A stretch of 64,000 nt of DNA from Sphingobium soli (lineage in GTDB: Bacteria; Pseudomonadota; Alphaproteobacteria; Sphingomonadales; Sphingomonadaceae). Positions within the stretch are counted from its first letter, which is position 1. Each line of letters starts with the position of its first letter. The DNA is taken from contig NZ_JAJGNP010000002.1 in the NCBI RefSeq assembly GCF_020782245.1, positions 62,001-126,000 of the forward strand, in the 5' to 3' direction. The position numbers and the translations under genes are program-made. This document shows, in pieces, positions 44,349 to 53,026 of the stretch. The notes beneath the pieces are model-generated. The model saw only the letters and a program-made list of their open reading frames with translations. It did no database searches and was not told the origin of the DNA.

Positions 44349-45383
44349 ATGCGCGTAGACCTGTTCGATTTCGATTTGCCGCCGGAGAATATCGCTCTGC
44401 GGCCCGCGTCGCCGCGCGATTCGGCGCGATTGCTGGCGGCGGCGGGACCGAGCGGCATTGAGGATCGCGCCGTGCGCGACCTGCCGTCGCTGTTGCGGGC
44501 GGGCGACATGCTGGTGTTCAACGACACGCGCGTGATCCCGGCGCAGCTGGAAGGGCGCCGGGGCGAGGCGCGGATCGGCGCGACGTTGCACAAGCGAACC
44601 GGGCTGCGGCAATGGCAAGCCTTTTTGCGCAACGCCAAGCGGGTGCGGGAAGGCGACCGGATCGAATTTGGCGCTGGCGTCACGGCGATCGCCGGCGCGC
44701 GCGACGAGGATGGCGGCGTGACGCTGGAATTCGAAGGCGAGGAGCCCGTCGAAATCCTGCTCGAGCGCGCAGGGACCATGCCGTTGCCGCCTTATATCGC
44801 CAGCAAGCGACCGACCGACGAGCAGGATCGCAGCGATTATCAGACGATGTTCGCGCGCGAGGATGGGGCGGTGGCGGCGCCCACCGCGGCTTTGCACTTC
44901 ACGCCAGAGCTGATGGACGCGATCGCGGCGGCCGGCGTGCTGACTCAGACGCTGACGCTGCATGTCGGGGCGGGCACGTTCCTGCCGGTCAAGGCGCAGG
45001 ATACCGACGATCATCGCATGCACGCCGAATGGGGAAGGATCGACGCGGCGGCGGCCGATCGGCTGAACGCCGCGCGCGCGGCGGGTGGGCGGCTGATCGC
45101 GGTGGGCACCACGTCGCTGCGGCTGCTGGAAAGCGCGGCGGGCGAAGATGGGGTGATCCGCCCCTTCGCCGACGAAACGCGCATCTTCATCACGCCGGGC
45201 TACCGGTTCCGGGCCGTCGATGGGCTGATGACCAATTTCCACCTGCCCAAATCGACCTTGTTCATGCTGGTCAGCGCGCTGATGGGCCGCGAGCGGATGC
45301 AGGCGATCTACGCCCATGCGATCGCGCAGGGCTATCGTTTCTACAGCTATGGCGATTCGAGCCTGCTGCTGCCCGAGAAATAG
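44349..45383 (+). CDS. queA: tRNA preQ1(34) S-adenosylmethionine ribosyltransferase-isomerase
   Basis: This 344-residue enzyme transfers the ribosyl part of SAM to 7-aminomethyl-7-deazaguanine in tRNA on the way to queuosine. Seen are the N-terminal [20 protein letters not shown], the [15 protein letters not shown] loop, [15 protein letters not shown] and [18 protein letters not shown]. Length is normal. tgt, a common neighbour, is absent. A weak terminator follows the stop. Confidence 0.95.
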   Translation: MRVDLFDFDLPPENIALRPASPRDSARLLAAAGPSGIEDRAVRDLPSLLRAGDMLVFNDTRVIPAQLEGRRGEARIGATLHKRTGLRQWQAFLRNAKRVREGDRIEFGAGVTAIAGARDEDGGVTLEFEGEEPVEILLERAGTMPLPPYIASKRPTDEQDRSDYQTMFAREDGAVAAPTAALHFTPELMDAIAAAGVLTQTLTLHVGAGTFLPVKAQDTDDHRMHAEWGRIDAAAADRLNAARAAGGRLIAVGTTSLRLLESAAGEDGVIRPFADETRIFITPGYRFRAVDGLMTNFHLPKSTLFMLVSALMGRERMQAIYAHAIAQGYRFYSYGDSSLLLPEK

Positions 45384-45404
45384 GGAAAGCCGTTTCCGTT
45401 TTTT
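45384..45404 (+). terminator. Weak terminator-like hairpin after queA
   Basis: GGAAA (45384-45388) can pair with TTTCC (45393-45397), followed directly by a T6 run (45399-45404). The short 5-bp stem makes this uncertain. The rest of the 315-bp spacer to 45698 holds another short hairpin (45408-45428), a 9-bp inverted repeat at 45550-45603 and no gene. Confidence 0.4.
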
Positions 45405-45549
45405 GCCATCCCTGCTGCTGACAGGGATCCGACACCGCCTGCTGGGATCACGCACCGGCGCGGCTTCCTGATAGATGCAGGTGCGGCCGGCAATATGGCC
45501 GTGGCCGCAAAAGGATGAGCGACAATGGTTCCCGATCAGTAAAATCGTG

Positions 45550-45603
45550 CTGTCGAAAGGAACAATTGACGATTCGTCTTGGCGATGTAGAAGATTTCGA
45601 CAG
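45550..45603 (+). promoter_or_regulatory. Inverted repeat upstream of the LuxR-type regulator gene
   Basis: CTGTCGAAA (45550-45558) recurs inverted as TTTCGACAG (45595-45603), 36 nt apart and 95 bp before the regulator start. It might be an operator for autoregulation. The long spacing makes hairpin formation less telling. Confidence 0.35.
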
Positions 45604-45697
45604 TAGAGGGGCCGGTGGGGTCGGTTCTCGTCAAGACTTTCCGCTGCGGGCGCAGGTGGCAGACAAGTCTTGATCCGGATATAGGGGAGAAGTGGGC

Positions 45698-46636
45698 GTG
45701 CCTGACATGTCGAGGGTCGGGCGCCTTTTGGCGGACGCGTCTGCGCGCGCGGCGTCTGCGAACAAGGCGCATTTTGGTATTGGCGATCTGGCAGATTTGC
45801 TGGAGCATCAATTTTCGGCTCGGCGTGGGGACACCGCCGCCGACAGGACTTCGGTCGACAGCAAATATGTAAGCGAACCGCGCGGCATCAACCGGCTTTT
45901 CTTCGGTCGCGTGCCACCCGATCCGATGGCCTTGCCCCTGGCGATGCCGATCGAGGATGGCGGGGCTGAGGACACTGGGGGGTGCATGGCACCGGGTCAT
46001 GAAGACTGGGCACCGGTCCTGGAGGGCCTTGAGGCGATCTGCCAAGGCCATGAGGCATTGCTGGGCATACTCGACATGACGTGCGTGGGCATGTTCATAT
46101 TTGATATCGACGCCCATCTGGTCTTCGCCAATCGCTATGGGGAGGACATGCTGGCGGAAGGCGGCGACTTGCAGATCGGAGGCGGCAAATTGTCGGCCAG
46201 TCGGCCCGATAATGTCGCGCGCATCAGCCATCTCTTCGCGCGTATGGCGTCGGCGGATGAGCAATCCGTCGGCATGACGCGCATCGAGCGGCAGGGTGGG
46301 TCGGCCTATGTGATGGTGCTGACGCGATGTCTGCTGGGACGCAACGAGGCGCTGGTTGCGCTGGTGGGCGATCCTGACCAGCGCGTGACGGTCGCCGGCG
46401 ACATGCTGCGCGAATTATATGGCTTGGGCCGGGCGGAGGCGGAGATTGCTGTCGCGCTGGCGAAGGGCCTGGATCTGGAAGCTATTGCCGAGCTTCGCGT
46501 CACCAGCATCGGGACGGTCCGTAATCAGGTGAAGTCGATCGCCGCCAAGATGGATTGCACGCGGCAGATCGACATCGTCCGGCGCATTCTGTCCATCCCG
46601 ATCATCTGCCCGCCCCGCAAAACCGAGCAAAGTTAA
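45698..46636 (+). CDS. LuxR-type transcriptional regulator next to the curli locus
   Basis: The protein has 312 residues. The C-terminal HTH is of LuxR/GerE type: LYGLGRAEAEIAVALAKGLD, then LEAIAELRVTSIGTVRNQVK and a final helix. The middle (LGILDMTCVGMFIFDIDAHL, VFANRYGEDMLAEGG) looks like a PAS sensor module. No AHL-binding or receiver domain is seen, so it differs from CsgD, which has a receiver-like N-terminus. Three starts are close; GTG 45698 lies 8 bases after GGGGAG. It is 150 bp upstream of csgF, same strand, and may control the curli genes. Confidence 0.82.
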   Translation: MPDMSRVGRLLADASARAASANKAHFGIGDLADLLEHQFSARRGDTAADRTSVDSKYVSEPRGINRLFFGRVPPDPMALPLAMPIEDGGAEDTGGCMAPGHEDWAPVLEGLEAICQGHEALLGILDMTCVGMFIFDIDAHLVFANRYGEDMLAEGGDLQIGGGKLSASRPDNVARISHLFARMASADEQSVGMTRIERQGGSAYVMVLTRCLLGRNEALVALVGDPDQRVTVAGDMLRELYGLGRAEAEIAVALAKGLDLEAIAELRVTSIGTVRNQVKSIAAKMDCTRQIDIVRRILSIPIICPPRKTEQS

Positions 46637-46786
46637 ATATCTGGGAACAAACTGCCCCAAGCTGAAACAGCCAACCACATTTCGAGAGGGATATACCAAA
46701 TGGGAGATGCGACTCGCGCCGCAGAGGCTTAACGAAGCCTTAATAACAGGGTCGAGTTACTTCATAGCCTTTCGTGGGAGTGGGGC

Positions 46787-47209
46787 GTGCAAAGGTTAGT
46801 AGTCTCGACACTGGCACTATTGTGCCTGGGGTATCCCGGTGCGTCTTTCGCACAGGATCTGGTTCATTCGCCCATCAGCCCAACCTTCGGGGGTAATCCG
46901 TTCAATTCGGCCCATATACTGGGCACGGCCAACGCGCAGAATGACTATCGCGATCCAAAGGCGGCGTCATCCTCGTCACAGGCGGATATTTTCGCTCGCC
47001 AGTTGCAGTCCCGGCTGTTGTCGGCCCTGTCTTCGCAACTGGTCGATGCGATCTTTGGCGAAAACCCGCAGGAAAGCGGCACCATCAGCTTTGGCGGGCA
47101 GACGATCGATTTCGTGCGCGGGCTGGAAGAGGTGACGATCAACATCTTCACCGAGGCGACAGGCGAAACCACGACGATCGTGGTGCCGACCTTCGTCGAT
47201 GTGAACTGA
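46787..47209 (+). CDS. csgF: Curli assembly protein CsgF
   Basis: The 140-residue secreted protein has a signal peptide ending SFAQ and the CsgF signature directly after it: DLVHSPISPTFGGNPFNSAH. The Asn-rich PFNSAHILGTANAQNDY and C-terminal strands IDFVRGLEEVTINIFTEAT also match. In E. coli the CsgF N-terminus inserts into the CsgG pore as a second constriction and links the nucleator to the pore. The start is a GTG after a GGGAGTGGGG stretch. It is the first gene of the locus and 22 bp before csgG. Confidence 0.93.
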   Translation: MQRLVVSTLALLCLGYPGASFAQDLVHSPISPTFGGNPFNSAHILGTANAQNDYRDPKAASSSSQADIFARQLQSRLLSALSSQLVDAIFGENPQESGTISFGGQTIDFVRGLEEVTINIFTEATGETTTIVVPTFVDVN

Positions 47210-47231
47210 AGAAGGGGCGGGGGCTCTTTGC

Positions 47232-48242
47232 ATGATACGGCAGATTTTCCTGGCTTCGGGCGCGGCGCTGCTGCTGGGCGGATGCAATTCGCTGGCGACG
47301 ACGGGGCGGGACGATATCCCCTCGATGAACCCGATGGCGGTCTATCCCCGCTATACGCAGGCCCAGCGGCAGTTGATGGACTTGCCGCCGCCGCAGCGGC
47401 CGGTGGCGATCGCCGTCTATAATTTCTCCGACCAGACCGGCCAGTATCGCGTCGGGGAAGGCGGCACGCAGACGCTGTCGCGCGCGGTGACGCAGGGCGC
47501 GGCGTCCATCCTGGTGCGGGCGTTGCAGGATGCGGGCAACCGCAAATGGTTCACGATCGTCGAGCGCGAGCAGCTGCGCAACCTGCTGAACGAACGGCAG
47601 ATCATCCGCGAAATGCGCGAACGCTATCTGGGTGAAAATAACGTCAACCCGCAGGCGCTGCCGGCGATGCTGTTCGCCGGCGTGCTGCTGGAAGGCGGGA
47701 TCATCAGTTTCGACACCAATACGGTGACGGGCGGCGCGGGCGCATCCTTCCTGGGGATCGGCGCCAGCACGCAATATCGGCAGGATACGGTGACGGTCTA
47801 TTTGCGCGCCATTTCGGTGCGCACCGGCGAGGTGCTGACCACCGTCACTGCGTCCAAGACGATTGCGTCCCAGTCGCTGGGCGCGTCGGCCTTCCGCTTT
47901 GTCGGCTTCAAGGAGCTGCTGGAGGCGGAAGTCGGCATGACGACGAACGAGCCGGATCATATCGCCCTGCAACAGGCGATTGAGAAGGCGGTCTATGGCC
48001 TCGTGATGGAGGGCATTGACCTGAACCTGTGGAATTTCGCGGACACCCAGGCGGGCTGGCCGATGCTGTGGCGCTACCGTCAGGAGCGCGATGGCGTCTT
48101 CACGCCCAAGCAGGTGGAAGCGGCAATGGATACCGCGCGCAAGGCTGCGCCCATGAAGATGAAGCCACGCGCGGTGCCAATGACGGAAATGCCCAAATCC
48201 TCCAGCAAAGCCAAGCAGGGAGGGCCGGGCGTGGGTCGTTAA
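47232..48242 (+). CDS. csgG: Curli secretion pore CsgG
   Basis: The 336-residue outer-membrane lipoprotein forms the nonameric channel for curlin export. The lipobox is LLLGGCNSLA. The core RPVAIAVYNFSDQTGQYRVG, TIVEREQLRNLLNERQIIRE and GIISFDTNTVTGGAGASFLG (the beta-barrel region) is well conserved. It is longer than E. coli CsgG (277 aa), with a Lys/Pro-rich tail (MKMKPRAVPMTEMPKSSSKA). It is followed by a 225-bp spacer with hairpins before the first curlin gene. Confidence 0.95.
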   Translation: MIRQIFLASGAALLLGGCNSLATTGRDDIPSMNPMAVYPRYTQAQRQLMDLPPPQRPVAIAVYNFSDQTGQYRVGEGGTQTLSRAVTQGAASILVRALQDAGNRKWFTIVEREQLRNLLNERQIIREMRERYLGENNVNPQALPAMLFAGVLLEGGIISFDTNTVTGGAGASFLGIGASTQYRQDTVTVYLRAISVRTGEVLTTVTASKTIASQSLGASAFRFVGFKELLEAEVGMTTNEPDHIALQQAIEKAVYGLVMEGIDLNLWNFADTQAGWPMLWRYRQERDGVFTPKQVEAAMDTARKAAPMKMKPRAVPMTEMPKSSSKAKQGGPGVGR

Positions 48243-48337
48243 ACGAAACGATTGACCGCCATCAGGCAGTCAGCGTTTCAAAAGGTTCGGAGGACCGCCT
48301 GGTGTTCCCCGGACCATGACAAGAACCAGGCGAACAG

Positions 48338-48370
48338 TCGCCCGCCGGAGGTGGAAGCTCCGACGGGCGA
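48338..48370 (+). promoter_or_regulatory. Hairpin in the csgG-curlin spacer
   Basis: TCGCCCG-C-CGGAG (48338-48350) pairs with CTCCG-A-CGGGCGA (48358-48370): 12 paired bases, one mismatch and a 7-nt loop. No T-run follows, so it may be a processing or stability element separating csgG from the fibre genes. Confidence 0.5.
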
Positions 48371-48408
48371 GCATGAGTGAATGAATGTGCCACCAATCAT
48401 GCGGCCCT

Positions 48409-48424
48409 GAAGTAAGCTTACTTC
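48409..48424 (+). promoter_or_regulatory. Perfect 16-bp palindrome before the first curlin gene
   Basis: GAAGTAAGCTTACTTC reads the same on both strands and lies 42 bp before the ATG at 48467, flanked by CCCT and GGGA. A dimeric regulator site is a natural reading; the adjacent LuxR-type protein is one candidate binder. Confidence 0.5.
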
Positions 48425-48466
48425 GGGACAGCATGGTTATCGCCCTTTTCAAAAGGAATGACAACC

Positions 48467-50059
48467 ATGAAACGGACCATCTATACTTCGGTTTCGGCCC
48501 TGGCGCTGCTGGCAGCAGCCCCGGCTTTCGCGCAAAGCAACGATTCGACCGTGACCCAGTCGGGTGACAGCCAGACCGCATCGGTGACGCAGAGCGGCGC
48601 CAACGACGTGTCGTTCGTGACGCAGGAAAACGCGGATAACGACGCCACCGTGTCGCAGGCTGGCGGGACCGGCAGCTATTCGAACGTCCTTCAGACCGGC
48701 GCGGGCAACACCGCTTCGGTGACGCAGGATGACGATGGCACCGGCGTTGCGCCCACCCAGACGTCCGAAGTCCAGCAGACCGGCAGCGACAATGATGCGA
48801 CCGTCACGCAGACGCAGACCTCGTCCTTCCTGGGCACGACCAACGATTCGACGGTCGTCCAGTCGGGCAGCAGCAACGTCGCTGCGGTTTCGCAGGCGGA
48901 TGATGGCCAGTTTTCCAGCCTCTACCAGACGTCGGACAACAATATCGCCAATGTGAGCCAGGGCGTCGACGGCGCGCCTGAAGGCGGTTCGGCCGGCACC
49001 ACTTATGAAAATACGTCCTATGTCACGCAGGGCGGCACCGGCGGCAATGACGCCACCGTTACTCAGAGCGGCTATGTCAACTATTCGTCGGTAAATCAGC
49101 AAGGCGCCGACAGCATTGCCGATGTGACGCAGAGCGGCAATCTCAACACGTCGGAAGTGTCTCAGCTTGACGACGCCGGTGGCACGGCAACCGTCACGCA
49201 GAGCGGCGACAGCAATGATTCGACCGTCAATCAGACGTCGAACGGGTCGATCGCGACCGTCGATCAGTCCGGCTCGGGCAACCTGTCGGTGCTGAACCAG
49301 GGACGCAATGACGGCAATCCGTTCCAGACCAATGGCCAGCAGGCGTTGATCACGCAGGGCGGCGACAATAACCAGTCCTATGCGACCCAAAGCGGCTCGT
49401 CGGGCGACCTGAATGTCAATCAGTCAGGCGACAACAACCTGTCGGATGTGGTCCAGTCGGGCTTTGACAATTCGGCCGGTGACAATACCGGCATGGTCGG
49501 CGTCAATCAGGAGGGCAACAGCAACGAAGCCTATGTGACCCAGGCGGGCCAGCTGTCCGATGCCATGATCGACCAGATCGGCGACGACAACTATGCGTCG
49601 ATCGATCAGAGCGTCGGCAATGCGCCCAACCCTCCGGGCGGTCCCGATCCGCGCGTTGCCACCGCTTCCATCTCGCAGGATGGCAGCAACAACAGCAGCA
49701 CAATCGACCAATTCGGCGGCAGCGCCACCATCAGCGCGCGTCTGATGGAAGCGAGCAGCAGCCAGGGCGGCGACAACAACCAGAGCACGATTTCGCAGAC
49801 CAATACGCTGGTTGCGGGTGCAAGCTCGGGTAACTTCGCCAGCGTCGACCAGGGTGGTAACGACAACATCTCGACGGTGATGCAGGACGGCGCGCTGAAC
49901 GAGGCCATGGTCGACCAGAGCGGTAACGGCAACGAGTCCTGGGTCTCGCAGGCCGGTTCGGGTCACTCCGCCACCGTCACGCAGAGCAGCGACATGAACA
50001 ATTCGGTCGTCAACCAGACCGGCATGAACAACACGGCCACTGTCACGCAGGGCATGTGA
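48467..50059 (+). CDS. Very large curlin-repeat amyloid protein 1
   Basis: The 530-residue protein has a signal peptide (SALALLAAAPAFAQ) and then consists wholly of curlin-like repeats of about 20-24 residues with the pattern N-x-A/S-x-V-x-Q-x-G (for example NDSTVTQSGDSQTASVTQSG). Asn, Gln, Gly, Ser and Asp dominate and Lys, Arg and Cys are nearly absent. E. coli CsgA has 151 residues and five repeats; this protein has several times as many. It is expected to be exported by CsgG and to form extracellular amyloid. ATG 48467 follows AAGGA; the ATG at 48458 lies in that site. Confidence 0.9.
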   Translation: MKRTIYTSVSALALLAAAPAFAQSNDSTVTQSGDSQTASVTQSGANDVSFVTQENADNDATVSQAGGTGSYSNVLQTGAGNTASVTQDDDGTGVAPTQTSEVQQTGSDNDATVTQTQTSSFLGTTNDSTVVQSGSSNVAAVSQADDGQFSSLYQTSDNNIANVSQGVDGAPEGGSAGTTYENTSYVTQGGTGGNDATVTQSGYVNYSSVNQQGADSIADVTQSGNLNTSEVSQLDDAGGTATVTQSGDSNDSTVNQTSNGSIATVDQSGSGNLSVLNQGRNDGNPFQTNGQQALITQGGDNNQSYATQSGSSGDLNVNQSGDNNLSDVVQSGFDNSAGDNTGMVGVNQEGNSNEAYVTQAGQLSDAMIDQIGDDNYASIDQSVGNAPNPPGGPDPRVATASISQDGSNNSSTIDQFGGSATISARLMEASSSQGGDNNQSTISQTNTLVAGASSGNFASVDQGGNDNISTVMQDGALNEAMVDQSGNGNESWVSQAGSGHSATVTQSSDMNNSVVNQTGMNNTATVTQGM

Positions 50060-50068
50060 TTGGAAAGG

Positions 50069-50100
50069 GGATCAGCGCTGCAGAATCGCGGCGCTGGTCC
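50069..50100 (+). promoter_or_regulatory. Hairpin between the two large curlin genes
   Basis: GGATCAGCGC (50069-50078) pairs with GCGCTGGTCC (50091-50100) with one G-T pair and a 12-nt loop. No T-run follows; it may stabilise or separate the transcripts. Confidence 0.45.
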
Positions 50101-50131
50101 CGCCTTTCGCACAGACTAAAGGGATAAGATC

Positions 50132-51541
50132 ATGCAGCGCATCCTTCTTGCGAGCGCGTCGGCGCTTGCCTTCCTGGCCGCGGTTCCGGCCCTGGCGCAG
50201 AGTAACGGCTCCACCGTGACGCAGACCGGCACCGACGCGACGGCCACCGTCACCCAGTCCGGGTCCAACGCGGCCTCCACCGTCACACAGGGTGGCGACA
50301 ATAATGCGGCGACCGTGACCCAGTCGGGCAATGGCGCTGAATCCATCGTCCTGCAGGACAATGGCACCGGCGGCGGCAGCAATGCCAGCGACGATGATAA
50401 CAGCGCCACCGTCGACCAGACCGGCGACGCCTGGTCGCGCGTCCGTCAGTATAATGACAATGCTGACGCGCAAGTGACGCAGAATGGCGATGGCAACAGC
50501 TCCGACATTTTGCAGACCGGCGACAATGACGACGCGACCGTCGATCAGCAGGGCACGGACCTGACATCGACCATCGCTCAGGCGGGCAACAGCAATGACG
50601 CCAATGTCAGCCAGAGCGGCGACACCAACCAGTCGGGTATTATCCAGAGTTCCGGCGCCAATGTCGCGATCGTGACGCAGGAAGGGTCGCTGAACGAATC
50701 GTCGATCTTGCAGAACGGCCTTGGCCTCAACACCGCCAATGTCGAGCAGACCGGCGAGGATAATGATTCGCAGATCACGCAGGGCGGCATCGCCAATGAC
50801 GCGGGCGACGATGCGACCGTGCGCGGCGTGTTCCAGAGCGGCGACCGCAACAGCTCGCAGATCAGCCAGTCGGGCGGCTTGCAGGATGCGGCGGTGCGCC
50901 AGACCGGCGACGACAATGATTCGCAGATCACCCAGGGCGGGTCGCTGGGCGCGGCGCATTACGCCGATGTCGACCAGAGCGGCAATGGCAACGGATCGGT
51001 CATCAGCCAGGCGGGCGCGCTGTCCGACGCGCTGGTCGATCAGAGCGGCAATGACAATGGTTCGACGGTCACGCAGGGCGTGCTGGGATCGCATCTGGCC
51101 GATGTCGACCAGAGCGGGAACGACAACAGCTCGACCGTGACGCAATATGGCTGGAGCCAGGCCGCCTATGTCGATCAGGTGGGCGATGGCAACACGTCCT
51201 CGATCGACCAGGGCACCGCGCTCAATGGATCGGACCAATATGCGTCGGTGGCGCAGAATGGCGACGATGGCATGTCGACCATCACCCAGCGCGGCCAGGA
51301 CCAGCGGGCCGAGCTGACGCAGGGCGGCGTGTCGAACGAGTCGTTCATCGACCAGTCGGGATCGGATCATCTGGCTGAAGTGACGCAGGATGGCGCCGAC
51401 AATTATTCGTCGGTGATCCAGTCGGGCAGCGGCAGCAGCGCGACCGTCACCCAGACGAGCGACCTCAACAACAGCTTCGTCAACCAGAGCGGCAATGGCC
51501 ACAGCGCCACGGTCGTCCAGGGTTCGACCGGCGCGATGTAA
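50132..51541 (+). CDS. Very large curlin-repeat amyloid protein 2
   Basis: The 469-residue protein is similar in build to its neighbour: a signal peptide (SASALAFLAAVPALAQ) and repeats such as DATATVTQSGSNAASTVTQG and DNDSQITQGG. Repeats are more irregular than in protein 1, and several share almost identical DNA (for instance around 50760 and 50920), suggesting internal duplication. It is probably a co-fibre or second major subunit. It starts 73 bp after protein 1, same strand. Confidence 0.9.
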   Translation: MQRILLASASALAFLAAVPALAQSNGSTVTQTGTDATATVTQSGSNAASTVTQGGDNNAATVTQSGNGAESIVLQDNGTGGGSNASDDDNSATVDQTGDAWSRVRQYNDNADAQVTQNGDGNSSDILQTGDNDDATVDQQGTDLTSTIAQAGNSNDANVSQSGDTNQSGIIQSSGANVAIVTQEGSLNESSILQNGLGLNTANVEQTGEDNDSQITQGGIANDAGDDATVRGVFQSGDRNSSQISQSGGLQDAAVRQTGDDNDSQITQGGSLGAAHYADVDQSGNGNGSVISQAGALSDALVDQSGNDNGSTVTQGVLGSHLADVDQSGNDNSSTVTQYGWSQAAYVDQVGDGNTSSIDQGTALNGSDQYASVAQNGDDGMSTITQRGQDQRAELTQGGVSNESFIDQSGSDHLAEVTQDGADNYSSVIQSGSGSSATVTQTSDLNNSFVNQSGNGHSATVVQGSTGAM

Positions 51542-51550
51542 GCGCACGGC

Positions 51551-51593
51551 CCGCCAGCCCGCCCCAGACGGGCGGGCCGGCGGGTATCTTTTT
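51551..51593 (+). terminator. Terminator-like structure between curlin 2 and the CsgB-like gene
   Basis: A 13-bp GC-rich stem with one mismatch (51551-51563 with 51571-51583) is followed by a T5 run at 51589-51593. It could end most transcripts after the two large curlins and lower expression of the genes behind it. Confidence 0.65.
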
Positions 51594-51610
51594 GTGTGAA
51601 GGAGGCGATG

Positions 51611-52264
51611 ATGGGCAAATTCGGCATGGCGGCGCTGCTGGCGCTGGCTTTGGCAGGCGCGATGGCCGCGCAGGCCAGCGAAGCGCAACCCGGCATCCCT
51701 GCCCCCAGCCTGCCCTATATGCTGGAGGTGCCGGCATCGAATGGCCGCAGCGTCTATATCGAGCAGGTGGGCTCCTATAATCGCGTCACGGCCGTGCAGA
51801 GCGCGCCGCGCGCGGCGGCCCGGATCGCGCAGGATGGCGCACGTAATATCGCCCATGTCGAGCAGCGCGGCGAAGCGGCCGCCGCAGCCGTGACACAGCG
51901 GGGCGACGACAATGCTGCGCGGGTGACGCAGCAGGGCGCGGGACAGAATATGCTGGCGCTGGCGCAGATCGGCCATGGCAACAGCGCCGTGGTGCAGCAG
52001 CGCGCGATGGCCGCGAGCAGCAATCAGGCGACGATCGCGCAGACGGGCAATGGCAATCAGGTCGCGCTGACGCAGGATGGCGGCGACAATCAGGCTACGC
52101 TGGCGCAGACCGGCGACAATAATGCGATGACCGCCAGCCAGACCGGCGCGGGCAATCAATTGACCTGGACGCAGGAGGGCAATTACAATGCGGACCTGGG
52201 CGTTCAGCAACAAGGCGGCAGCGCCATCGCCATCCATCAGAGCGGTGGCGCGGGCGGCAAGTAG
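51611..52264 (+). CDS. CsgB-like curlin (possible nucleator)
   Basis: The 217-residue secreted protein has a signal peptide (ALLALALAGAMAAQA), a non-repeat N-terminal part (PYMLEVPASNGRSVYIEQVG) and then curlin repeats such as DDNAARVTQQGAGQNMLALA and NQATIAQTGNGNQVALTQDG. It contains more Arg than the two large curlins (RAAARIAQ, VVQQRA). That, the smaller size and the non-repeat head favour a nucleator role like CsgB. AGGAGG lies 2 bases before ATG 51608 and 5 before ATG 51611. Confidence 0.78.
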   Translation: MGKFGMAALLALALAGAMAAQASEAQPGIPAPSLPYMLEVPASNGRSVYIEQVGSYNRVTAVQSAPRAAARIAQDGARNIAHVEQRGEAAAAAVTQRGDDNAARVTQQGAGQNMLALAQIGHGNSAVVQQRAMAASSNQATIAQTGNGNQVALTQDGGDNQATLAQTGDNNAMTASQTGAGNQLTWTQEGNYNADLGVQQQGGSAIAIHQSGGAGGK

Positions 52265-52282
52265 CGCCATGGAGAGGCGGCG

Positions 52283-53026
52283 ATGACGGGCTGTCGAATA
52301 AGAACCGGGATGCTGATCGCGCCGCTGCTGCTGGCGGCGCCGGGCGTGGCGGCGCAGGTGAGCGTCATCGACGGCGAACCCGCGCGGGCGGCCGGAGAGG
52401 TGGAGCAGATCGGGGACAAGGATGCGCGGGCGGGACCGCTGCTGCCGCCCGACGATATCGTGACCTGGCGTGATGAGGGGGCGGGCGGGCTGGCGGACCC
52501 GGTGCGGACGGAGAACCGCCGGGATTCGGTGCAATCCGTACGCCAGCTCGGCCCAGTGCAGGATGATGAGCCGGTGGTGCAATTGTATCGCGGCGGGCGG
52601 ACCGCCCAGCCCAGCGCGCCGTTGTCTTCGCCGGCGCAAGGTCGAACCGGGGCGGTCGAGGCGGTTGATGGGCAGGACCGGTGTGATCCGGGCGCGGAAG
52701 ACAAGGAGACGCCGGGGCGCTGCGCGCAGGTGATCGAGACGCGATCGGCCGAATTTGCCAAGCCATCCCCCACCGCCTTGTCGCCCGAGCAGAAATTGCT
52801 GGTCGACGGGCGCATTCGTGGCGAGCCGGTCGCTGCGGATCGCCGGATCGCGACGCGATCCGACGCGGACGATCCCGACTATCAGCGGATTGCCGCCGCC
52901 GCTGCTTTGCAGAACGCGCCCGCCAGTGTTGCGCAAAAGCCGGTGGATGAGGAAAAGGACGCGCAGGCCGAGGCATTGCAGAATGCAGCGATCGGCGCGG
53001 TCGTCGACATCCTGACGCCGCGATGA
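52283..53026 (+). CDS. Unknown secreted protein of the curli locus
   Basis: The 247-residue protein has a signal-like start (GMLIAPLLLAAPGVAAQ). The body is hydrophilic and rich in Ala, Asp, Glu, Arg and Pro, with two cysteines (DRCDPGAEDKETPGRC) that could form a disulfide loop. A C-terminal helix (DEEKDAQAEALQNAAIGAVV) ends it. There are no curlin repeats and no recognised family. It lies 18 bp after the CsgB-like gene, and its stop overlaps the csgH-like start, so it is translated with the curli genes. A role in fibre assembly is inferred from position. Confidence 0.6.
   Translation: MTGCRIRTGMLIAPLLLAAPGVAAQVSVIDGEPARAAGEVEQIGDKDARAGPLLPPDDIVTWRDEGAGGLADPVRTENRRDSVQSVRQLGPVQDDEPVVQLYRGGRTAQPSAPLSSPAQGRTGAVEAVDGQDRCDPGAEDKETPGRCAQVIETRSAEFAKPSPTALSPEQKLLVDGRIRGEPVAADRRIATRSDADDPDYQRIAAAAALQNAPASVAQKPVDEEKDAQAEALQNAAIGAVVDILTPR

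Noticed and set aside
45559..45585. GGAAC motif as an EcfG-type stress promoter before the LuxR gene
   Set aside because: No GTT element lies at the 16-17 bp spacing expected for EcfG promoters, so the match is chance.
48449..49390. Repetitive 313-residue frame opposite the first curlin gene
   Set aside because: Same cause as above: antisense of a repeat-coding gene, with no start signal or domain.
48467..51541. Possible CRISPR or satellite array
   Set aside because: The repeats are imperfect, in frame and encode curlin units; spacers of constant length with identical repeats are not present.
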